A DNA stretch of 40,519 nt from the IMG/VR virus record IMGVR_UViG_3300048672_001321, positions 1 through 40,519 of that record; one strand, 5' to 3'. Position 1 is the first letter of the stretch, and each line of letters opens with the position of its first letter. Shown here in pieces: positions 10,607 to 19,400 of the stretch. The notes under the pieces were generated by a model. It was not told the DNA's origin, ran no database searches, and saw only the letters and a program-made list of their open reading frames with translations. Source of the DNA: a virus. A program made the translations under genes and the position numbers.

Positions 10607-12832
10607 ATGGCTATCTCAGTTTCATTTAATGGCAGCACAATCTATAAGCCGGGCTCATACTCGAAGCGCCAAATCGATCTCGGTGGAGGCTTTCCTCTTA
10701 GCCCTACAGGGTTAATTGCTCTTTTTGGTGAGTCATCTGCGGGCGTTCCCGGCGCTGACGTACCCAGCATCGCAAACAACGTATTTACGCCTGATCAGAT
10801 GCCTCTGATTAAGCAGCTTTACCGCAGCGGCCCTATCGTGGACGCATGCAACTTCCTGTTTGCTCCTGGTGCCGACGGTGCAATTCCTAGTGGCGCTCAG
10901 GCGGTATACATCTACAAGACCAACGCGTCAACCCAGGCTTCTCTTGCTCTGGCGAATACTTGGGGCACTGTTAAGGCTCGTGAGTTTGGTACTGGCGGAA
11001 ACCGGGACACTCTCGCGGTTACCCTCGTTCCTGCTACGCCCGCTACGGTAGCATCAAGCGCTTCTTTCGATCTAACTGGCGGCGGTCTTGATACTAAGAC
11101 TTTGACCATTCGAATTCAGGGTGCGGATCCACTGAACACGTTCACGGTGCCTGCAAGCACCACGACACGCGCACTTCTTCAGACTGCGCTAACCACTGGC
11201 GGCAACTGGACCGGCGGCGTTCCTTCCGGTCTAACGTTCACGGTTGGTGGCGCTTCAGATGCTGCAGCGACTCTGTCGATCGTTCGTTCAGTTACCAGCA
11301 ACCCTCACCGTGAGGGCGTGGGTCGTAACTTCCAGCTCGTCTCTGGCAACCTACTTGGTTCTGGTGCCGGCACGGTAAATATCGCGGCTGCTCTAGTTGT
11401 TGCAAGCACTGAGGATATGGCCATCCTTACCGTACAGAACACGCGCGACCTTATCACTGAGACCTCAACTGTCGGTGGCAATGTTGTTCTAAAGGTTGGT
11501 CGTCTAAGCGGCACGTCACCTCAGGTGATCATCAACGCGACGCAGATCAAGCTGATGGACAACAGCGTTGCTGAGTTTACTCTCAATAAGGCGGACTTTG
11601 ATACAGTTCAGCAGGTAGCAGACTTCATCACTGCAAGCACTGGCGGTCTCTGGATGGCCAGCGTAGCAAGCGTGCTGTTTGGTCAGCTGAATCCTAGCGT
11701 GCTTGACCAGGTGACGGTTGGTGCTGAGACTTCAGTTCTCGATGCAAGCCACCTTCCTGCACAGATCAAGAAGGATGCCTCTGAGGTTAAGGACTTCTTT
11801 GCAGCATCTTCAAACGTCAGCCTAACTGCTGGCGCAAGCGCTGTTTGTGGTCTACCTGATTCACTCGTGACAACGTATCTCGCGGGTGGCGCGGCTGGCG
11901 CAACCAACACTGCTTCGATTGTGAACGCTCTCACGGCATTCCAGAAGGTTCGCGTAAACTCCGTTGTTCCTCTGTTCTCACGCGACGCTACTGTGGACGC
12001 AGCGGACTCACAGACCGACTCTCTGTCGAACTATACTCTAGCTGGTATTCATCAGGCCGTCAAGACTCACTGCAGCCTAATGCGCACCACGAAGGCGCGC
12101 AGCGAGCGTCAAGGTTACTTGTCGATCAAGGACACCTACGCTAACTGCAAGGCTGCATCGCAGACTCTTGCGGACGCAAGTCAGCAGCTGTTGATTCAGG
12201 ATGTCAAGCAGAACGACAGCGATGGCAACATCAAGTGGTTCCAGCCTTGGGCACTAGCGTGTCTACTTGCTGGCGCACGCGGTGGTTCACCTGTCGGTCT
12301 ACCGATGACGAACAAGTACCTCAACTGCTCTGGTATCCGCCAGACGGGTCAGGCTCTAAGCACTGCTGATGCAGATATCGTCGAGGATTTCAATCCTGAT
12401 ACGCAGTACGAAGATGCAATTCGGAACGGTCTCACCTTCCTAGAGCATCCTCAGAACGGCGGCTTCCGCGTCGTGGTTGACAATACCACGTACGGTCGCG
12501 ATGGTAACTGGGTCTACAACCGCGCTCACGTGCTCTACGCAGCGGACGTTCTCGAGTATGACTTCCGTACTCAGCTACAGAACATCTACGTCGGCGTGAA
12601 GAACACCGTGTCGGCGGCCGAGATTGCGGCAACCTGCGAGTCTATCCTCGGAACCTATCTCGCGCAGGGTCTGACGGTCTCTACCGCAGACGCTAAGCAG
12701 GGGTTCAAGCAGCTGGTCGTTCAGGTAAGCGGCAACACCGTGAATGTGAACGTCACTGCGAAGCTAGTTGAGGGTATCGACTTCGTGTTGAGCACCATCA
12801 ACCTACAGCGGGCATCTGGCACAGCAGGGTAA
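10607..12832 (+). CDS. Tail sheath protein
   Basis: 741 aa. It forms the contractile outer cylinder around the tail tube. The N-terminus (FNGSTIYKPGSYSKRQ) is typical of sheath proteins. The C-terminal sheath core includes KWFQPWALACLLAGARGGS (about 541-560), GLPMTNKYLNCSGI, then the strand-forming GFKQLVVQVSGNTVNVNV and KLVEGIDFVLSTINL used for inter-subunit strand exchange. Residues about 100-380 are a threonine/alanine-rich inserted region, probably surface domains. ATAAGGAGTC gives a strong ribosome site. GC-richer codon use than the flanking genes fits high expression. A strong terminator follows. The 178 bases upstream hold no clear gene. Confidence 0.93.
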   Translation: MAISVSFNGSTIYKPGSYSKRQIDLGGGFPLSPTGLIALFGESSAGVPGADVPSIANNVFTPDQMPLIKQLYRSGPIVDACNFLFAPGADGAIPSGAQAVYIYKTNASTQASLALANTWGTVKAREFGTGGNRDTLAVTLVPATPATVASSASFDLTGGGLDTKTLTIRIQGADPLNTFTVPASTTTRALLQTALTTGGNWTGGVPSGLTFTVGGASDAAATLSIVRSVTSNPHREGVGRNFQLVSGNLLGSGAGTVNIAAALVVASTEDMAILTVQNTRDLITETSTVGGNVVLKVGRLSGTSPQVIINATQIKLMDNSVAEFTLNKADFDTVQQVADFITASTGGLWMASVASVLFGQLNPSVLDQVTVGAETSVLDASHLPAQIKKDASEVKDFFAASSNVSLTAGASAVCGLPDSLVTTYLAGGAAGATNTASIVNALTAFQKVRVNSVVPLFSRDATVDAADSQTDSLSNYTLAGIHQAVKTHCSLMRTTKARSERQGYLSIKDTYANCKAASQTLADASQQLLIQDVKQNDSDGNIKWFQPWALACLLAGARGGSPVGLPMTNKYLNCSGIRQTGQALSTADADIVEDFNPDTQYEDAIRNGLTFLEHPQNGGFRVVVDNTTYGRDGNWVYNRAHVLYAADVLEYDFRTQLQNIYVGVKNTVSAAEIAATCESILGTYLAQGLTVSTADAKQGFKQLVVQVSGNTVNVNVTAKLVEGIDFVLSTINLQRASGTAG

Positions 12833-12862
12833 TAATCAAATCTAAAACGTGAGATGTAAAGA

Positions 12863-12896
12863 CCCCTTACTGGAAACAGTAAGGGGTTTTGTTTTT
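12863..12896 (+). terminator. Rho-independent terminator after the sheath gene
   Basis: CCCCTTACTG and CAGTAAGGGG form a perfect 10-bp stem with a GAAA tetraloop, followed by TTTTGTTTTT. This is a textbook intrinsic terminator. Confidence 0.95.
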
Positions 12897-12897
12897 G

Positions 12898-12903
12898 TAT
12901 AAT
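12898..12903 (+). promoter_or_regulatory. TATAAT box, leaderless start of the 101-aa gene
   Basis: TTGTATAAT, TTGGTT, then ATG at 12910. The box begins directly after the terminator U-tract. The spacing is 6 bases and no Shine-Dalgarno is present. Confidence 0.6.
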
Positions 12904-12909
12904 TTGGTT

Positions 12910-13215
12910 ATGGTGAAAGATCGTCCGATTCGCGTTCAAGTGATGCCGCTGCCAGTGACCGCGCTCTATTATTCTTTTTCAGTAACAGTAACTTCACCAG
13001 TAGAGATGCCTACTCGTCTTTACAGTCTTAGCCTGCAAGAGGTGTTGGTCAAAGCAACAAACGAAGGGCAATTCATGTACGTTCTCTATGAGCTTCTCGA
13101 GAAGAAGATACTAGAAGACTACAATCGACTTATCGAAGACTGTCCGATTTTAGATATGTTTGATGATCCTAATAGATTTCAAACTGGATCGAGAATAGAG
13201 TTCGACTTTATCTAA
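12910..13215 (+). CDS. Uncharacterised protein (101 aa)
   Basis: I do not recognise it. The N-terminal half is beta-rich (DRPIRVQVMPLPVTALYYSF), the C-terminal half helical and acidic (YVLYELLEKKILEDYNRLIED). The start at 12910 is chosen over an in-frame start at 12889, because the latter lies within the terminator U-tract and ahead of the promoter box. It forms its own transcript between the sheath terminator and the convergent tRNA genes, 3 bases from the first tRNA. Confidence 0.75.
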   Translation: MVKDRPIRVQVMPLPVTALYYSFSVTVTSPVEMPTRLYSLSLQEVLVKATNEGQFMYVLYELLEKKILEDYNRLIEDCPILDMFDDPNRFQTGSRIEFDFI

Positions 13216-13218
13216 GTG

Positions 13219-13291
13219 TGGAAGCGACAGGACTTGAACCTGTAACACCTGGCGTTTCAAACCAGTGCTCTACCAATTGAGCTACGCTTCC
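13219..13291 (-). tRNA. tRNA-Phe (GAA)
   Basis: A 73-base cloverleaf: acceptor GGAAGCG/CGCTTCC, 4-bp D stem GCTC/GAGC, anticodon loop TTGAAAC giving GAA, T-stem ACAGG/CCTGT with TTCAAGT loop. CCA is not encoded. It is the last of three tRNAs transcribed leftward. Confidence 0.95.
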
Positions 13292-13294
13292 AAA

Positions 13295-13376
13295 TAGCCT
13301 AGGTGGGACTCGAACCCACACGCCTTTCGACGACGGTTTCTAAAACCGTTGCGGCTGCCAATTACGCCACCAGGCC
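13295..13376 (-). tRNA. tRNA-Leu (TAG)
   Basis: A class II tRNA of 82 bases with a variable arm CGTC-GAAA-GGCG, anticodon loop TTTAGAA giving TAG (reads CTA), and T-stem GTGGG/CCCAC. Acceptor GGCCTGG/CTAGGCT contains two G-T pairs. CTA is a common leucine codon in the sheath gene. CCA is not encoded. Confidence 0.93.
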
Positions 13377-13381
13377 ATAAG

Positions 13382-13455
13382 TCAGGAAGGTGGGCTTCGA
13401 TCCCACGATCTCGTGCTTCCAAGGCACGCGCGATACCAGGCTTCGCTACTTCCTG
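13382..13455 (-). tRNA. tRNA-Pro (TGG)
   Basis: A 74-base cloverleaf: acceptor CAGGAAG/CTTCCTG, D stem GCGA/TCGC, anticodon stem CGTGC/GCACG with loop CTTGGAA giving TGG, T-stem GTGGG/CCCAC with loop ATCGAAG. It begins with C, as is usual for proline tRNAs. It is first in the leftward tRNA transcript. Confidence 0.94.
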
Positions 13456-13477
13456 AAATAGTTAATGATTTGTGTTG

Positions 13478-13519
13478 GCCCGCTCTGCGGGCAATAGTGT
13501 ATTATTCCCCGAAGGGGAA
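13478..13519 (-). other. Two adjacent hairpins in the tRNA leader
   Basis: GCCCGC-TCT-GCGGGC (13478-13492) and TTCCCC-GAA-GGGGAA (13505-13519) are perfect short stem-loops between the tRNA-Pro gene and its probable promoter at 13578. They may guide processing of the tRNA precursor. No poly-U run follows either in the leftward direction. Confidence 0.5.
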
Positions 13520-13577
13520 GAGGTTAAAGCCTAGCTGTGGAAGAGTGATTTCCATGAGTCTTTTCCTTACGGTCTTC

Positions 13578-13583
13578 ATTATA
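13578..13583 (-). promoter_or_regulatory. TATAAT box for the tRNA operon
   Basis: The minus strand reads GGTGTATAATGAAG. It is about 120 bases upstream of tRNA-Pro, and no gene lies between. The 13456-13687 stretch otherwise holds the two hairpins and the leader of the tube gene. Confidence 0.4.
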
Positions 13584-13687
13584 CACCGTTATTTCGGATT
13601 AAGCGAAATTAATGGTATGATTTAGTCAATCCACTTAGGTGGAGTTAAATTCATGGTAGCCAGAACCGAACTGGCAGGAGAAACACA

Positions 13688-14242
13688 ATGGCAAGTAAAG
13701 TTCCATCATTCGTAACAGGCGCAACAGCAAAGATTAAAGCTGGTGGCCTAACCTTCGCATATGCGCAGGACGTATCATATCGAGTAAGCGTAGATACTAT
13801 TCCTATCGAGACGATGGGGCGGTACGAGGCCGTAAGTAACGAGCCTGTCAACTACAGCGTGGCTGGTGAGCTTTCGATTGTTCGCTATACTGCAATCGCA
13901 AAGAATAACAACATGCCTGGCGCAAACAACGGCGGCAACGGTCTAGGTAAGGCTAACTGGGCAACGGGCGGCAAGGGCTCAGACCAGTTTGATCCTGGCA
14001 ACCTTATCGTGTCACAGACGTGGGATCTCTCCGTGTTCCAGAAGACTGCTCCTGGCGTCGACGGTGTTGTAGATGCGAGCATCGGTCAGGTTATCAATAT
14101 CACCGACTGCCGTTTTAACAACAAGACAGCCGGACTCAATAAGCGCGGCATTCTAGTCGACCGCATGTCCTTCGTGGGCATTCTCGCAAGCGACGATAGC
14201 TTCACAGCTAGCAACTCTGGCGACACAGACCTACAAGCGTAA
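13688..14242 (+). CDS. Tail tube protein, copy 1
   Basis: 184 aa. It starts SKVPSFVTGATAKIKAGGLT then AYAQDVSYRVSVDT, a beta-strand pattern of myovirus tube proteins, with IETMGRYEAVSNEPVNYSVAGELSIVRY in the middle, split by a glycine/asparagine-rich loop (GANNGGNGLG). GGCAGGAGAAACACA gives a strong ribosome site. It has its own terminator at 14267. Based on position after the sheath and independent high-level signals, this is the best candidate for the major tube subunit that forms the inner cylinder. Confidence 0.75.
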   Translation: MASKVPSFVTGATAKIKAGGLTFAYAQDVSYRVSVDTIPIETMGRYEAVSNEPVNYSVAGELSIVRYTAIAKNNNMPGANNGGNGLGKANWATGGKGSDQFDPGNLIVSQTWDLSVFQKTAPGVDGVVDASIGQVINITDCRFNNKTAGLNKRGILVDRMSFVGILASDDSFTASNSGDTDLQA

Positions 14243-14266
14243 TAACTTTGTTGTTCGAGATGGACT

Positions 14267-14293
14267 AAGGGGCTAGGCAACTGGCCCCTTTTT
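14267..14293 (+). terminator. Rho-independent terminator after tube copy 1
   Basis: AAGGGGC and GCCCCTT form a 7-bp stem around a 10-base loop, followed by TTTC. It limits the tube copy 1 transcript from the downstream tail operon. Confidence 0.85.
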
Positions 14294-14311
14294 CTTTAAG
14301 TAGTTATAGTC

Positions 14312-14317
14312 TATAAT
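14312..14317 (+). promoter_or_regulatory. TATAAT box, leaderless start of tube copy 2
   Basis: GTCTATAAT, GGCTTT, then ATG at 14324. The spacing is 6 bases with no Shine-Dalgarno. It probably drives the long tail operon that follows. Confidence 0.6.
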
Positions 14318-14323
14318 GGCTTT

Positions 14324-15013
14324 ATGGCAAGTACTAAACCAACCTTCATTACTGGCGCTAATGCTAAAATTCGACTAAACGGCAAGACTCTGGCTTTCTG
14401 TCAAGACTTTACCTGTTCGGTTCAGATACTGACAAAGACCCCGAAAGTGTTAGGAAAGTATGAGGGAGATTCGGTAGAGCCACTTGGATATGTGGTTTCT
14501 GGTAGTTTTACTGTGATCAGATACGCGAAGGGAATTAGAGGCGCCTTGGGTGACGGCCACTTCCCCCACGGGCTCGCAGAGAACGATGCCGGCAACGGCG
14601 TGGGCAACTGGGGAACAGCCTGGGGCGGCAAACTTGGAGACAAGCTATCTCGCAATGGGATTGGCAACGACGGCAGAGCTCATGAAGCCTTAGATCCCAG
14701 CAAGTTTAGTAATGGAACCACATTCGATATTCAGGTCTTTCAGAAAATCCCTGTTGGCGGGGGAACTTCATCTGACAGTGTGTTTCAAACAGTGACCAAT
14801 GTGTTGAATGGTGGTCCTATTCCAGGCCTTAACTCCTCGGGCCCAGGCGACACACAAACTGTGGATTATTTAGGTGTATTGAACATTCGTAGCGCACGAA
14901 TTACTCAGGCAGATTTCAGCATTAACAAGAGATCGCCAGGTATTGAGCGGTTTAATTTCGTAGCACTATATGTCGACGGCGATGGGTTTGTCGCTAATGC
15001 GAGCAACTTCTAA
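14324..15013 (+). CDS. Tail tube-like protein, copy 2
   Basis: 229 aa. Its opening (KPTFITGANAKIRLNGKTL then AFCQDFTCSV) aligns with copy 1, as do LGKYEGDSVEPLGYVVSGSF and VIRY; the copy is longer by a glycine-rich loop at about 80-120 and a segment near 150-185. It is probably a minor tube-family protein at a tube end or a tube variant. Leaderless start; the stop overlaps the next gene as TAATG. Confidence 0.7.
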   Translation: MASTKPTFITGANAKIRLNGKTLAFCQDFTCSVQILTKTPKVLGKYEGDSVEPLGYVVSGSFTVIRYAKGIRGALGDGHFPHGLAENDAGNGVGNWGTAWGGKLGDKLSRNGIGNDGRAHEALDPSKFSNGTTFDIQVFQKIPVGGGTSSDSVFQTVTNVLNGGPIPGLNSSGPGDTQTVDYLGVLNIRSARITQADFSINKRSPGIERFNFVALYVDGDGFVANASNF

Positions 15014-15633
15014 TGGCGGCCGGATTCAACAACGTTCCTGACATTAGTCAGCAACTACAAGATAATGCAGTAGAGGGGAACTTTGGAGGAATTTTTTCCA
15101 CCCGTCCCAGTGCCAAATATGTCAGTGGCGCACGATGCATCTTGAGAATCAACAGCCGGCCTGTTGGTTTTGCTTTTGGTATTCAGTGGCGCATCGATAC
15201 TCTTTTTGCAGAACTAAACGTAATTGATAATCCGCTCCCCGAGGAATTAGTTCCTAAGGCTATTAGGGTATCTGGCAGTATTGCTGCCCTTCATGTTCCG
15301 GGTCAGAGTGCTGGCGCTCAGTTGTGGCAGCCAGACGTATTAAGTTTCTTGTTTCACCAATACATAACCATTGAGGTAAGAGACTCAGCGACTAATCAAC
15401 TTTTGTTTTTTGCCCCCAAGGCTGTTATCACTAGTCGTCAAGAAGACATTAGAGTTGATGAACTTGCACAAGTTTCTTTGAATTTTCAAGCTATTGGCTT
15501 TAGAGATGAAAAGACACCTGATTTCCCCAATGGTTACGACACCAAAGCGAATAACACTAACAATGGTGACAATCACATAGAGCCACAAAACTATATTGAC
15601 GATACCACTAGTTTATCTAAAGGTCTCGCGTAA
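15013..15633 (+). CDS. Tail tube-like protein, copy 3 (divergent)
   Basis: 206 aa. VSGARCILRINSRPVGFAFG then IQWRIDT corresponds to the first strands of the two preceding copies (TGA-x-A-x-I, G-x-x-x-A-F). The remainder (SGSIAALHVPGQSAGAQLW; FLFHQYITIEVRD; AQVSLNFQAIGFRDEK) is a tube-like beta barrel. A tube initiator or terminator role at the baseplate or neck is an inference. A poly-asparagine/aspartate tail follows. Confidence 0.6.
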   Translation: MAAGFNNVPDISQQLQDNAVEGNFGGIFSTRPSAKYVSGARCILRINSRPVGFAFGIQWRIDTLFAELNVIDNPLPEELVPKAIRVSGSIAALHVPGQSAGAQLWQPDVLSFLFHQYITIEVRDSATNQLLFFAPKAVITSRQEDIRVDELAQVSLNFQAIGFRDEKTPDFPNGYDTKANNTNNGDNHIEPQNYIDDTTSLSKGLA

Positions 15634-15646
15634 GTAAGTATAACAA

Positions 15647-15662
15647 CCAAGTATATACTTGG
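15647..15662. promoter_or_regulatory. Perfect 16-base palindrome overlapping a ribosome site
   Basis: CCAAGTATATACTTGG is fully self-complementary; its last GG begins GGAG, the Shine-Dalgarno of the gene starting at 15670. Folding in RNA, or a bound dimeric repressor on DNA, would block expression of the chaperone gene. Confidence 0.55.
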
Positions 15663-15669
15663 AGAAAAC

Positions 15670-16068
15670 ATGGACCTACCATCTACACAAACTGTATTTG
15701 ATTTTGATTTTACTAGCGATCTAGGAAAGAAGTACGATGGCCAGTTCACTGTCAGCTGTTTATTGAATATGCGCCAGAAGCATCTTCTAGAGCTTGAAAA
15801 GACACGCCTTCTCGGCAACTACCCTAACCCTACAGATGAACTGGCGGGTATTGCGGTGATTCTTGCCAATCTTCGGGGCCGCATTGTCAATGGTCCGACT
15901 TGGTGGGAGCAGAGCGATGGTGGATACAATCTAACCGACATTGACGTGCTGACCGCTCTGTACAATAAGGTTATTGCGGCGGAGGCTGAATGGCGGACCA
16001 AGCTAAAAGAGAAGACCAAGAAGCTTCAAGAGTCGGCTCCGACGAACCCTCAGTCGTCGACTGCATAA
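15670..16068 (+). CDS. Tail assembly chaperone-like protein 1
   Basis: 132 aa. It is placed between tube-like and tape-measure genes, which is the invariant position of the tail assembly chaperone pair. Acidic N-terminus (DLPSTQTVFDFDFTSDLG), then helical (CLLNMRQKHLLELEKTRLL) and an Ala/Lys C-terminal helix. TTGGAGAAAAC provides the ribosome site, partly within a palindrome. It overlaps the next gene by 79 bases. Confidence 0.7.
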   Translation: MDLPSTQTVFDFDFTSDLGKKYDGQFTVSCLLNMRQKHLLELEKTRLLGNYPNPTDELAGIAVILANLRGRIVNGPTWWEQSDGGYNLTDIDVLTALYNKVIAAEAEWRTKLKEKTKKLQESAPTNPQSSTA

Positions 16069-16496
16069 GATCAATAGCTGCTTATAACGCTCGAGCAGAC
16101 ATCTCAAATGAACGCCAGATGACTCTTTTTTTAAAGAGTTGGTGGTCCCATCTATACAATCGGCCTTTAAAAGACCCTCTTCTCGAGAGCTATACCCTCG
16201 AAGAGCTGCTATATGAGTTCTATGACAGAATGGAACGTCAAAAGGCAGCCGAAGAGCGAGTTATCAAAGAAACTGATAAAATAGAAGAAGCTAAAGAAAA
16301 AGAAGTACTTGACTGGGCCGAACAAGAAGAGAAGAAAGAGATGGAAGAGATGCGTCGTGCAGCTCAGAAGGCGACCATTGATCCAACTCAGGATCCTGAG
16401 AACGTTAAGTGGATGAATGAGCAGATCGAAAAATACAAGCAGGTGTATGGCGAGACGTTCGGTGAGGACATCGATGAGTCATTTGAAGAGGAATAA
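15990..16496 (+). CDS. Tail assembly chaperone-like protein 2
   Basis: 168 aa, in the -1 frame relative to the previous gene, as in frameshifted chaperone pairs. GCGGAGGCTGA just before the ATG supports independent initiation. The folded part (QMTLFLKSWWSHLYNRPL; YTLEELLYEFYDRMERQ) is followed by a long charged coiled coil (about 85-125) and an acidic C-terminus. It should assist tape-measure folding during tail assembly. No obvious slippery heptamer is seen in the overlap. Confidence 0.65.
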   Translation: MADQAKREDQEASRVGSDEPSVVDCIRSIAAYNARADISNERQMTLFLKSWWSHLYNRPLKDPLLESYTLEELLYEFYDRMERQKAAEERVIKETDKIEEAKEKEVLDWAEQEEKKEMEEMRRAAQKATIDPTQDPENVKWMNEQIEKYKQVYGETFGEDIDESFEEE

Positions 16497-16498
16497 GT

Positions 16499-19400
16499 AT
16501 GGCTGTTAATAAAAAGGGCGGCGGAGTTAACACTCTAGCATCAGATGATGAGTTCGGTTTAGCTGATCTTGGTCGACTTGAGGAGCAGTATGCTCATGAG
16601 CCAGCAGCCTTCCGCGAAATGCGCTTTCGAGCTCAAAGAGCTCGAACGGCTATCAATGCCATTGAACAACTAGAGGCTAGTAGCCCAGGTACAAGTCAAC
16701 TTCCTGTCTTCCAGCGTCAGTTAAGAAACGCCCAATACGCCAAAGCAAACTTAGAGCCGCGTATGGCTCTATACAAGCAGTCGACTCGAGAGCGCATAAA
16801 CGAACAAGCCGTTAACGTGATTGGTCGGGAATATTCGGAAAGAGCAGTCAATTCCTATGTCGCAAGCAATTCAAACAACCTAGAGGCACAGGTTGCCGGT
16901 GCTCAAATGGCCCAGCAGGGATATGTTCCTCTGGCACAGCAGCGATCCAACATTATGAATCAGATGCAGGGTCTGCGGCAAGAGTCCATGAACGCAGCAA
17001 GCGATTACATAGTTGGCCGCGGCGTTAATCCTGCTTCTGCGGCCGTTCTTCAGGGCAATGCTGCCCAAATGAAGGATTTGGCTCAGCAGCTGATTCCTAT
17101 CACCCTCGCTATGCAACAGCTTAAGCAGCAGGGTCTTGACCCTCAAGGTCGTCAGCGAGCATTAGTTAATGTAGGCGATAAGGCTGCTGGAGTTCTTGCT
17201 TACAATCAACTTGAACATGAAATGCAGTCCGGTAAGGGACTAGGTGCCTTATCTGCGAGTGACTTAAAGAAAAAAGAAGCCGAAGCAGCCGAAAAACTTA
17301 TCAAGGCATTGAATGAGCTTAGCAATTCTGCGGGGAAGTCTGGCAAGGAGCTTGAGGCATTAAATAAGACGGCCGAAGAGGCCGCAAAAGAGTTTGAAGA
17401 TATTTCCGATGCTAAAAAGATGGGTGGTAACAGCAACAACGGATACAGGGCTGGAATGGCTTGGGCTAGTGTAGTTGGTCAAGCCGCTAGTTTGGTCGGC
17501 AATACAATTCAAACGATGGGAATTGATCAGCCGATGGCCAAAATGGCCAACATAGCTGGGCATGCTAACATAGAGAATCAGAAATACGACATGTGGAGAG
17601 CCGGCAATGAAGGCGACATGACCGCCCGCCTGAACATGGCTGGTTGGAAAAATGCTGCAGCATTTGGACAACAGCTATCGGACAACGCAAAATGGGTCGT
17701 TGGCTCACGTATCACGGGTGGTGTCGCAACTGCCATCGGCGGTGGACTACAAGTCGCTGACGCAATCTCTTCTCTTCCTGGCAATATTGCGGCAAGTAAG
17801 GTTATAAAGGACCCCAACGCAGTACAGAATATTGCCGGTGGCTTCCTAGCGGCTGGTGAAGGTGTCGCGATGGGTCTTATTTACGGTAGAGATGCTGCTG
17901 ATAATCTCTCAGCAAGTCAAGCCGCAATTGCCGCCCAAGCGCAAGCCATGCAAGCCACTAAGGCGCTCACCCACATTCCGGGATATCAACTACAGCAATA
18001 TCGTAACCACCAAATGGGCTTACTTAAGGCTGCACAGGGTTTGGGTATTAATGCAAATCCATTCATAGACCAAGCTGGCAGCGAAGGTTTCCTTAATCGC
18101 ATGTCTGGCGTTCTTTTGGGCGGAGCGGAGATGGGACAACTGTCTGCGTTTGGTGCAGCCAACATGGGATCAACATTCTCTGCTGATCAAGCAATTATGG
18201 CTAAGCATTACGAAAACCTAGCCCTTGGCTCATCGCAGGAAAACATGCAGCGTATGGCGGGTTTTGCTGCAGCGGGTGCTCAGAATCCGCTACAGTCTAC
18301 TGCAGCCATGCTTGAGCGAGCTGTAGGATCGGGAATCAATAGCTCGAAGGCACTAAACATTATCGCGGAGAACACGGGTGAACTCGTTGAGCAGACAAAT
18401 CTTCGAGGGTCTGCTTTTGATACTACTGACACCGCTAGTAGCCTTATTTTAGCAGCACTAGATAAAACAACTTTAAATAGAGAGTTTGCGTCGAAACAGG
18501 CCGCCAACACGTTTAAGACAGAAGAGCAGTGGAAGACTAACACTAGTACTAGTTTTGCTGGCATGGTTGGTCTTGCCCGTATGCAAAAAGATCTTGGTCT
18601 AGATTATGCTAGTGCGCTTGGGATGCAAAATGCACCTACAGCTATGTGGCAGGAATGGGCCAAACAAGCCAGAATGGGCAACATAGATCAAGTACGGCAA
18701 GATATGTTCACGCAAGGCATCGACGTAACAAACAATGCTCTCTTCAAGGAAGACCCCAATAAGTTCTTTAGCGTAACGGGCGAAAATAAAGTATTGAACC
18801 AACTTGAGCGCGGCGGGGCCGGTTGGGCATTTGGTGCGACTCAAACATTTGCAGACTTAAAGCAGTGGATCGGCGCGGATCCGAAGCGACAAGCCATGTT
18901 TACGGGTAATGTTGGTTTGTTTGATGAATCGACTCCTGAATGGGTGCGTCAGGCGATTAAGACGATCAACCAATCAATTGCTACTCAAAATGGGAACCCT
19001 ATGGCCGTTCGTCGCGATATGGGGGTCGGTTTAGGTTGGTTAGCTGCCGGTGATGCAACGCTTCCAGGAGAAGGGGAACTGCCACCTGGTCCATACTCAC
19101 TCCAGCAACGAGAGAACATGCGTGGGGAGGTACAACGCAATAAGGCGGCCATAGTTGGATTACAGTGGATGGCTGGTGCTGGAGCTAGCGGTACAACAGG
19201 AGCATTAGGCACATGGGCCTCAGGTGAAGCTAATCAGGCTCTTCCTGGCGAAAACGCAGAGCAAAAGTGGGCTACTGCTGCCGCAGAATCAGCAGCAAGT
19301 TTTGGTCAATCCGCAATCAAGTTAGACGGCGCTTCAGGTAAACTATTAGAGGCGGCCGAAAAATTAATGGCCTATGCGGGAACTGGTCAGATGGGCGTCT

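Noticed and set aside
12889-12909. Upstream in-frame start for the 101-aa gene
   Set aside because: It lies in the U-tract of the sheath terminator and upstream of the promoter box, so it would not be on the transcript.
15987-16068. Programmed -1 frameshift slippery site in the chaperone overlap
   Set aside because: No X-XXY-YYZ heptamer in the reading frame was found; the nearest candidates (around CTAAAAG and CCAAGAAG) do not allow good re-pairing.
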